Below, one piece after another: positions 58,115 to 64,000 of a stretch of 64,000 nucleotides of DNA (its first letter is position 1; every line of letters starts with the position of its first letter). Under the pieces are notes generated by a model. The model saw only the letters and a program-made list of their open reading frames with translations, had not been told where the DNA came from and ran no database searches. Location: assembly GCA_016875165.1 (NCBI GenBank), contig VGSF01000011.1, positions 1-64,000 on the forward strand, in the 5' to 3' direction. The stretch is from Deltaproteobacteria bacterium (lineage in GTDB: Bacteria > Desulfobacterota > SM23-61). A program made the position numbers and the translations under genes.

Positions 58115-58882
58115 TTATGATTTCAGGAAATGCCGTTTGACGATGTTCAACAATTCCGCGGAAAAATTTTCCATCTCCGAGCTCAACACCTTGATGCGGT
58201 TGATGTAGTAATTATAGGCCACCACCGCCGGAATGGCCGCGGCCAGCCCCGCTGCCGTGGCAACCAGGGCCTCTGAGATCCCCGGAGCAACCACGGCTAA
58301 GGTGGCTGAGCCCCGTATGCCAATTCCCCGAAAGGCATCCATGATGCCCCAGACCGTGCCAAAGAGGCCGATGAAGGGGGTCGTTGACCCGGTTGTAGCC
58401 AGGAACCCCAGGGTTTTTTCCAGCTTCGTTAACTCCGTGGTCGCCGCCTGCCGCGTGGCCCGGCTGATATTATCCACTCCACTTAGTTCGATATTCAAAT
58501 TCGTCAAGTCGCTGCCTTTCCGGGAGCTTTCGGGGTTGGAAGTGGCTTGACGGAGCTTATTCAGTTCAACGTATCCGGCGCGGAAAACTTCGGCTGTTGG
58601 ACTGTAGCGGAGCTTTTTCGAATCGGCGAAAATCGTGGACAGTTGTTTGCCCTCCCAGAAGATGCGCAAGAACTGCCTGGATTCCCTGTCTGCCCGTCGG
58701 ATCAGACGAAATTTAGAGAAGATAATGGCCCAGGAAACAATGGAAAAGAAAAGCAAAATAATGAGGACAATCTTAACCACCGGGCCTGAGTAAAGAACCA
58801 GATCTACCACACTTCCCCGAAACCCGCTTCCCGTGCCCGCCGGGAAGAGCTGTCCTAAACTTAATAGAGTAATCGTATCCAC
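58115..58882 (-). CDS. tolQ: Tol-Pal system protein TolQ
   Basis: A 255-residue ExbB/TolQ-family protein with three membrane helices: residues about 30-52 (VVKIVLIILLFFSIVSWAII), then LGFLATTGSTTPFIGLFGTV, then ISEALVATAAGLAAAIPAVV, with conserved Thr and Pro. It is the stator of the proton channel and first gene of tolQ-tolR-tolA-tolB-pal-cpoB. The upstream region is occupied by a family A element, so the promoter lies in the first 40 bp or inside the element. Confidence 0.94.
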   Translation of the reverse strand: MDTITLLSLGQLFPAGTGSGFRGSVVDLVLYSGPVVKIVLIILLFFSIVSWAIIFSKFRLIRRADRESRQFLRIFWEGKQLSTIFADSKKLRYSPTAEVFRAGYVELNKLRQATSNPESSRKGSDLTNLNIELSGVDNISRATRQAATTELTKLEKTLGFLATTGSTTPFIGLFGTVWGIMDAFRGIGIRGSATLAVVAPGISEALVATAAGLAAAIPAVVAYNYYINRIKVLSSEMENFSAELLNIVKRHFLKS

Positions 58883-58922
58883 TCCCCCCCTTTTCTCGTC
58901 GAAAAGATTCCTTTTTTCTAAT

Positions 58923-59112
58923 GAGCCTCTTGCAAAAGTATTTTTTGTGGTTCGACAAGCTTGTCCTGAGCGAACCGTTCACCCTTCGAGAACCTCAGGG
59001 CAAACGGTGAGTCGAAGGGCTCACCACGAACGGAAAAACTAAATAATTTCAACCTAAGCCCGTTCACCCTGAGCCTGTCGAAGGGTAAATTACGGACTTT
59101 TGCAAGAAACTC
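58923..59112. mobile_element. family A element, copy 5 (190 bp, long form)
   Basis: Ends GAGCCTCTTGCAAAAGT and TTTTGCAAGAAACTC. TAAT at 58919-58922 and 59113-59116 is the target duplication. It differs from the standard 131-bp form by an extra internal palindrome (GAACCGTTCACCCTTCGAGA to GGGCAAACGGTGAG). It lies 40 bp upstream of tolQ. Confidence 0.85.
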
Positions 59113-59194
59113 TAATATATATAAAAATAAACCGCCTGTCAACCAGCTTGTTCCCCTTGCCTACCTTCACTTTTAAATAAATTCAATAATTCAC

Positions 59195-59455
59195 AGTGAT
59201 AGGCGAAGCCCGGACGGGAGGGGGATGAAAGAGGGAGCACCGGCGAGAAAAAGATTTAAAATAACCCGTGCTTTTCTTTCGCATAGAAAAGGCGGGATCG
59301 AAGGAAGGCAGGGCATCATGGGCGGGAGCCCCGCCCTTACCCAGGAAAGAAATACCGCCTTGTGCTTCCGAGAGATTCCCCCTCCCGTCCGGGCCTGGGC
59401 CTTATCCTCATTGTGAAATCATGAACGAAAATAAAAAGTGGAGGTGGGCAAGGCT
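59195..59455. repeat. family B repeat, copy 2
   Basis: Same organisation as 16805-17066: GCCCGGACGGGAGGGGGATG at the left and ATTCCCCCTCCCGTCCGGGC at the right, plus a shared outer tail GAAATCATGAA. No credible gene. Confidence 0.65.
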
Positions 59456-59486
59456 TCGCCCCGGTTTAAAAAAGTGAGGGAGACCT

Positions 59487-59726
59487 TCAACCGCCAGCAA
59501 CTGGAGGGAATACGCTGAGTACTTCCCCAAGTTGTAAGACGTCTTCCACTTTACTGTGCATCCCGTTCACCAGTAGTATCATCGGCACAGACTCTGGAAT
59601 TTTCAACTTCATAAGCACCTGCCCGATAGTTGTTCCCTCTTCCAGTTCCAGCCAACAGGCATATTTATCACTTCCCGGCGGAAGGTATTCCCGAAAATTG
59701 GCAAAGAGTTTCACTTCCACTTTCAT
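59487..59726 (-). CDS. MoaD/ThiS-like sulfur-carrier protein
   Basis: A 79-residue ubiquitin-like protein ending in the obligatory di-glycine (PPVAGG). MKVEVKLFANFREYLPPGSD is the beta-grasp start typical of MoaD, and VNGMHSKVEDVLQLGEVLSV follows. The C-terminal Gly is activated as thiocarboxylate to donate sulfur for molybdopterin or other cofactors. No moaE, moeB or aldehyde oxidoreductase lies beside it, so its pathway is open. Confidence 0.82.
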   Translation of the reverse strand: MKVEVKLFANFREYLPPGSDKYACWLELEEGTTIGQVLMKLKIPESVPMILLVNGMHSKVEDVLQLGEVLSVFPPVAGG

Positions 59727-59757
59727 GTCCTAAAGTTCCCCCTTCCCTCTTTATCTA

Positions 59758-59988
59758 TCAATTAGCAATGATCATTGAACATTGATAATTGACCATTGGC
59801 CATTTAATGTTCAGTCCCCAAAGTGATCCGCTGGAGGCGGACTAAAGTTGAAAAAAGGAATTTCCTATACAATTCAATTAGCAATGATCATTGAACATTG
59901 ATAATTGACCATTGGCCATTTAATGTTCAGTCCCCAAAGTGATCCGCTGGAGGCGGACTAAAGTTGAAAAAAGGAATTTCCTATACAA
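59758..59988. repeat. 116-bp perfect tandem duplication
   Basis: TCAATTAGCAATGATCATTG to TTTCCTATACAAT occurs twice in a row, with a period of 116 bp and no visible mismatch over about 113 bp. Each copy contains AAAAAAGGAATTTCCTATAC, the tail motif of family E. The gap continues to the histidine kinase at 60187 with pyrimidine-rich DNA and no other feature. Confidence 0.85.
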
Positions 59989-60186
59989 TAAATTTATTAT
60001 CAACCTTTCCTAAAAAGTCAATTTCTTTTCTTTAAAAAATCCTTTCATCCTTGCTTCTCCCCCCATCTCCCTATCTCCTCACCTCCCCTGCCTCCATTTC
60101 ATTACCTCTGTTTCATTGACTTTACCCCCTGATGGCGTTTATAATCTAAACTAAATTCGCCATCCATTTGGGAAATCGCCGAAAAA

Positions 60187-62211
60187 ATGAATCTTTTTGG
60201 GTTTCTTGCCAAAATTCCTTTGCTAAACCGCCTTTCCTTGCGCACCAAGCTCGTCTCCAGCTTTCTCTTCGTCGTCATAGTTGGCGGTGTTCTCTCTTCT
60301 TTGATCGGCACGAAATTAGTCGCTGACACCATCATCCTGCAAGCTCGCAACAAAGTCAAATATGATCTCAGCACGGCCTGGTTGGTTTATAATCAATCAC
60401 TAAACCGTATCCGCGACGTCGTTCAGCTTACCGCTTCTGGCCGCACCATCCCTGACTATCTGGAATCCGGGCGTATAAAGAAATTAGAAGAATTTTTAAG
60501 CAATCGCCGCAAAGAATTCGGCCTGGATATTCTCACCCTGACAGACGCCAAAGGAAAAGTCATTTTAAGAACCCATCATCCCTTCCAAAAGGGCGATGAC
60601 CGGTCATCCGATCCGATTATTCAGAAGGCCTTAAAAGGTCAACCTGCCGCTTTCACGGCCATTGTTTCCCAGGAGGAGTTACAGCAGGAGGGAAGTGATC
60701 TGGCGGAAAGGGCTTTTATCATCACTCTGCCCACCCCCAAAGCCAAAGAGCCTGCCGCAGGACAGGAGACCTCCGGGATGATGCTCAAGGCAGCGGCGCC
60801 TGTCCTGGATGATTCCGGCCGCATCCTGGGGGTCCTCTACGGAGGAACGCTGCTCAACCGCAATTACCAGATTGTCGATCAGGTGAGATCTCTTCTTTAC
60901 GGCGAGGGGCGTTACAAAGATAAAGATATGGGCACAGCCACCATCTTCCAGGGAGGGGTGCGCATCTCCACGAACGTGCTCAATGAAAAAGGAGATCGGG
61001 CCATCGGAACGAGGATTTCGGAGGAAGTCTTCGAGGCCGTGGTTCAGCAAGGGCAACTCTGGTTAGATCGCGCCTTTGTAGTCAAGGATTGGTACATCAC
61101 GGCCTATGAACCGATCCGGGACATTACGGGCAGTACCGTAGGCATACTTTACGTGGGCATGCTGGAATCTCCCTATATCGACCTGCGCAACAAAGTAGTT
61201 TACAGCTTCTTCGGCATTGGTGTTCTGGGGGTGCTTCTTGTCCTCCTGCTTTCCTTTTTCATCACGACCGGGATTATTCGACCCCTGCGGGAAATGGTCT
61301 CGGCCACCCGGAAGATTGCCGAAGGGGGCGATCTCTCTCTGGATCTGTCCATTTCTTCCCAGGACGAGATCGGGCGCCTGGCCGAATCATTCAATCACAT
61401 GCTCATCCGCCTCAAACAGGCCCGTCAGGAGCTGGAGGATTACGGCCGGACTTTAGAAGAAAAGGTGGAACAGCGCAGCGCGCAGCTGAAGAGGATCCAG
61501 AGCCAACTCATGCAATCGGAAAAACTGGCCTCCCTGGGACGGCTGGCTTCGGGCGTGGCTCATGAGATCAACAGCCCTCTCACGGGGATTCTCACTTTTT
61601 CCCACCTGCTGATGCGCAAACTGAAGGACAACCCCGAACTTCAAAAAGAATTGGAACTTATCGTCCGCGAGACTAACCGCGTCTCCATCATCGTTCGCGG
61701 CCTTCTGGATTTTGCCCGGGAGAGCAAGCCGCAGAAACGACCCTGCAACATCAATGAATTGATCCTGCATACGCTTACTCTGATCGAACGACAATCGGTC
61801 TTCCAGAACATTCGTATTATGAAAAACCTGGACCCCCAAATCCCCATGATCCTTGTGGATACCAACCAGATCCAGCAGGTCTTCCTGAATATCCTTCTGA
61901 ATGCCGCCGATGCCATGCCAGCCGGGGGGGCCTTGAACTTTACTACCTTCCTCGTTTCCGGGGATTCTTTTATGCAAATAAAAATTACCGATACGGGATG
62001 CGGCATTCCGGAGAAGAATTTAAATCAAATCTTTGATCCTTTTTTTACGACTAAAGCGGACAAAAAGGGGACGGGATTGGGCCTGGCCGTGAGTTATGGA
62101 ATCATCGACCGCCATCGCGGACAGATCGAGGTGCAAAGTGAAGAGGGCAAGGGAACGACCTTTATTATAAAATTACCCCTTAATGCCACGGAAGATGTAT
62201 CCCCCTTGTGA
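60187..62211 (+). CDS. Cache-HAMP sensor histidine kinase
   Basis: A 674-residue membrane sensor. Membrane helix 1 (about residues 24-42), a large extracytoplasmic Cache-type sensing domain (about 45-335, with LTLTDAKGKVILRTHHPFQK and LGVLYGGTLLNRNYQIVD), membrane helix 2 (about 340-362), HAMP (363-415), a coiled coil, HisKA with His459 in GVAHEINSPL, and an HATPase domain (NILLNAADAM, DTGCGIPEKN, KGTGLGLAVSYGI). It phosphorylates the NtrC-type regulator encoded 150 bp downstream. The Cache domain of this subclass often binds small carboxylates, but the ligand is unknown. Confidence 0.93.
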   Translation: MNLFGFLAKIPLLNRLSLRTKLVSSFLFVVIVGGVLSSLIGTKLVADTIILQARNKVKYDLSTAWLVYNQSLNRIRDVVQLTASGRTIPDYLESGRIKKLEEFLSNRRKEFGLDILTLTDAKGKVILRTHHPFQKGDDRSSDPIIQKALKGQPAAFTAIVSQEELQQEGSDLAERAFIITLPTPKAKEPAAGQETSGMMLKAAAPVLDDSGRILGVLYGGTLLNRNYQIVDQVRSLLYGEGRYKDKDMGTATIFQGGVRISTNVLNEKGDRAIGTRISEEVFEAVVQQGQLWLDRAFVVKDWYITAYEPIRDITGSTVGILYVGMLESPYIDLRNKVVYSFFGIGVLGVLLVLLLSFFITTGIIRPLREMVSATRKIAEGGDLSLDLSISSQDEIGRLAESFNHMLIRLKQARQELEDYGRTLEEKVEQRSAQLKRIQSQLMQSEKLASLGRLASGVAHEINSPLTGILTFSHLLMRKLKDNPELQKELELIVRETNRVSIIVRGLLDFARESKPQKRPCNINELILHTLTLIERQSVFQNIRIMKNLDPQIPMILVDTNQIQQVFLNILLNAADAMPAGGALNFTTFLVSGDSFMQIKITDTGCGIPEKNLNQIFDPFFTTKADKKGTGLGLAVSYGIIDRHRGQIEVQSEEGKGTTFIIKLPLNATEDVSPL

Positions 62212-62360
62212 AATATTTCCTACACCGCAGAGAACGCTCCCTCTCTCCTGGGAAGCTGTGTCGCAGTTTGGGAAATCGCTTAGCCCAGGCGGGAGAGAGC
62301 CTTCTCCGTTGACTCTGCGGTGAATCATCTGGGGACTTTAAGACCGCCCGAAGAATAAAA

Positions 62361-63767
62361 ATGGCCACAACGAAAATCTTGGTTGTTGATGACGAAGAAA
62401 TCGTCTGCCTCAGTTGCTATCGTATCCTGAAAGAGGAAGGTTACGAAGTCCAAACCTGCCTCAGCGCCCGGGAAGGCTTGCAACTCCTTGCCGAGGACCA
62501 TTTTGATCTGGCCATCGTCGATTTAAAGATGCCGGGCATGGACGGTCTGGAACTGCTCCAGGCAATCAAAGTCGATCACCCCCATATCCCGGTGATCATG
62601 ATCACCGGCTTTTCCACAGTGGAGTCAGCTGTGGAGGCCATGAAAGCCGGGGCTTATGATTATTTACCCAAACCCTTCACTCCTGACCAGGTAGCCCTGG
62701 TGGTCAAGAAGGCTCTGGATAACCGGAGCATGATGCTGGAAAACCTCTACCTGCGGGGTGAACTCCAGTCCAAGTATCGCTTCGAAAATATCGTCGGCAG
62801 CAGCCAGAAGATGCAGGATCTCTACCGCCTGATCGCCAGGGTTGCTCCAACGAACAGTACGGTGTTAATTACCGGCGAGAGCGGGACGGGCAAAGAACTC
62901 ATCGCCCGCGCCCTCCATTACAACAGCTTAAGGAAAGATCGTCAATTCATCCCGGTAGACTGTGCCGTGCTTTCCGAAAACCTTCTGGAAAGCGAACTCT
63001 TCGGCCACGTCAAAGGTTCTTTTACCGGGGCCATCGTCACCAAGCCCGGACTTTTCGAGGTGGCTGATGGAGGCACCCTCTTTTTAGATGAAATCGGCAA
63101 CATCAGCTTAGCCATGCAAAGTAAGCTTTTGCGCTTCATTCAGGAGAGAGAATTTACTCCGGTTGGCGGAACCAAGATGACAAAGGTGGATATCCGTCTG
63201 ATCGCCGCCACCAACAAGGACTTGATGGAAAAAATCAAGGAAGGGACATTCCGCGAGGACCTTTTCTACCGTCTCAACATTGTCCCCATTCATCTCCCCC
63301 CCCTACGGGAGCGAGCGGAAGATATTCCACTCCTTGCCCAACATTTTCTCCAGAAATATCGTCAGGAGATGGGCAGAGCCCTTAAAAAGATTTCTCCTGC
63401 TGCCGCAGAAATGCTTATGCGTTATTCATGGCCGGGAAACGTGCGCGAGCTGGAAAATATCATGGAGCGGGTCATTATCATGACCGATGAGGAGTTAATC
63501 CAACCCCGGCATCTCCCCTTATCCCTTCAAGAAAGCCCGGAAGGGATTTCCCTCAACATTCCCAAGACCAGCGAAGAACTCAAGGATTTAAAAAAACACC
63601 TTAGGGATAAGTCCGTGGAGGAGGCTGAGAGGCTTTTCGTATTGGGAGCCCTTACCCGGAATGATTGGAATGTAACTCGTTCTGCCAAAGAAGTTGGTAT
63701 GCTCCGCCCAAATTTTCAAGCCCTCATGCGTAAACACAACATCCGGGCAGAAGACCGCGAAGATTGA
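62361..63767 (+). CDS. NtrC-family sigma54-dependent response regulator
   Basis: A 468-residue regulator. Receiver domain with Asp10/Asp11, phosphoacceptor Asp54 (IVDLKMPGMDG) and Lys104. AAA+ domain with Walker A GESGTGKE at 172-179, the sigma54-contact loop GSFTGA at 219-224 (Ser in place of the usual Ala) and Walker B GGTLFLDEIG around 237-246. C-terminal Fis-type helix-turn-helix (NVTRSAKEVGMLRPNFQALM). It activates sigma54 promoters when phosphorylated by the kinase upstream. Inverted CACCGCAGAG/CTCTGCGGTG arms lie in the 150-bp gap between the genes (62224-62324). Confidence 0.95.
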   Translation: MATTKILVVDDEEIVCLSCYRILKEEGYEVQTCLSAREGLQLLAEDHFDLAIVDLKMPGMDGLELLQAIKVDHPHIPVIMITGFSTVESAVEAMKAGAYDYLPKPFTPDQVALVVKKALDNRSMMLENLYLRGELQSKYRFENIVGSSQKMQDLYRLIARVAPTNSTVLITGESGTGKELIARALHYNSLRKDRQFIPVDCAVLSENLLESELFGHVKGSFTGAIVTKPGLFEVADGGTLFLDEIGNISLAMQSKLLRFIQEREFTPVGGTKMTKVDIRLIAATNKDLMEKIKEGTFREDLFYRLNIVPIHLPPLRERAEDIPLLAQHFLQKYRQEMGRALKKISPAAAEMLMRYSWPGNVRELENIMERVIIMTDEELIQPRHLPLSLQESPEGISLNIPKTSEELKDLKKHLRDKSVEEAERLFVLGALTRNDWNVTRSAKEVGMLRPNFQALMRKHNIRAEDRED

Positions 63768-63942
63768 TGGTTACGTAAAAAGTCTGAAAATGCCCTTTTC
63801 CGTCATTCCGGCCCCGATTTTCATCGGGATAAACTCCAGCCGGAATCCAGTATTTTCAAATACTTATAGATACCCTGGACTCCGGTTTTCACCTGTCTGC
63901 CAGGCACAGGCAGGCCGGAGTGACGACTTTTTACGAAACCAT
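63766..63942. mobile_element. family D element, copy 5 (about 177 bp)
   Basis: Ends GATGGTTACGTAAAAAGTC and GACTTTTTACGAAACCAT. The interior resembles copy 4 with an added CTGTCTGCCAGGCACAGGCA stretch. No target duplication is visible here. Its first base pairs overlap the stop codon of the response regulator. Confidence 0.75.
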
Positions 63943-63957
63943 AGTTTTGATACCACA

Positions 63958-64000
63958 TGTCATTGCGAGGAGCGTAGCGACGAAGCAATCCCATGAAACC
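63958..64000. repeat. partial CATTGCGAGGAG-type repeat at window end
   Basis: GTCATTGCGAGGAGCGTAGC, then GAAGCAATCCCATGAA matches the cores at 40900 and 50690. It is cut by the end of the window. Confidence 0.6.

Noticed and set aside
1-64000. tRNA or rRNA genes and a replication origin
   Set aside because: I scanned for tRNA-like arms, rRNA motifs and DnaA-box clusters by eye and found nothing convincing. A covariance search would be decisive.

Overview
The window looks like a chromosomal segment of a strict or facultative anaerobe of the former Deltaproteobacteria (Desulfobacterota, Syntrophia/Desulfobacteria-like). This is an inference from content: a complete Gram-negative Tol-Pal locus, a metG-ricT-holB-tmk housekeeping block, a small HesB-type selenoprotein, several tripartite tricarboxylate transporter (TTT) systems, CoA-based acid metabolism, a sigma54-type two-component system, and dense short palindromic repeats. 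No rRNA, tRNA or CRISPR array was recognised.

Layout. 0.1-8.2 kb is an accessory defence/toxin-antitoxin island, nearly all on the minus strand: a GIY-YIG/RAMA nuclease with a HEPN-like partner, a broken HicB, a HEPN-MNT pair, a ParE-type toxin with its antitoxin ending in an integron attC-like site, and a type IIG restriction-modification enzyme split by a frameshift. 8.4-13.2 kb is housekeeping (metG, ricT, holB, tmk). 13.2-19.2 kb mixes an MFS carrier, an aminotransferase, a complete hicAB pair, gene debris and repeats. 19.2-23.8 kb carries a NagZ-like/AmpG-like peptidoglycan recycling pair, an acyl-CoA ligase and a nitroreductase.

25.0-38.5 kb is a catabolic cluster: a GntR regulator, an enolase-superfamily enzyme, an adenylosuccinate/fumarase-superfamily lyase, TctC-TctB-TctA, a LeuCD-type hydro-lyase, an UlaG-like metallohydrolase and an IlvD/Edd dehydratase. 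Together they suggest uptake and isomerisation/dehydration of an unidentified hydroxy- or polycarboxylic acid. 39.9-46.1 kb holds a cytidylate-kinase-like/BON fusion, the HesB-like selenoprotein (in-frame UGA), an RdgC-like protein and a second TTT system. 46.7-50.5 kb has a truncated acyl-CoA dehydrogenase, an orphan TRAP DctM, a MaoC hydratase and a CoA-transferase. 50.8-58.9 kb is envelope biogenesis: a TPR protein, a LolB-like lipoprotein and tolQ-tolR-tolA-tolB-pal-cpoB. 60.2-63.8 kb encodes a Cache/HAMP histidine kinase and its NtrC-type regulator.

The most striking property of the DNA is its load of small non-autonomous elements. Three families can be delimited to the base by target-site duplications: family A (TIR GAGCYTCTTGCAAAAGT, mostly 131 bp, 4-5 bp duplications, 5 copies), family C (TIR GTANCANTTTAGC, about 266 bp, 8 bp duplications, 3 copies) and family D (TIR GATGATCTCGTAAAAAGTC, 142-177 bp, 6 bp duplications, 5 copies). 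One family A copy sits inside an alpha/beta-hydrolase gene whose frame is restored when the element and one duplication are removed. Another sits inside the end of a family C copy, which gives their relative age.
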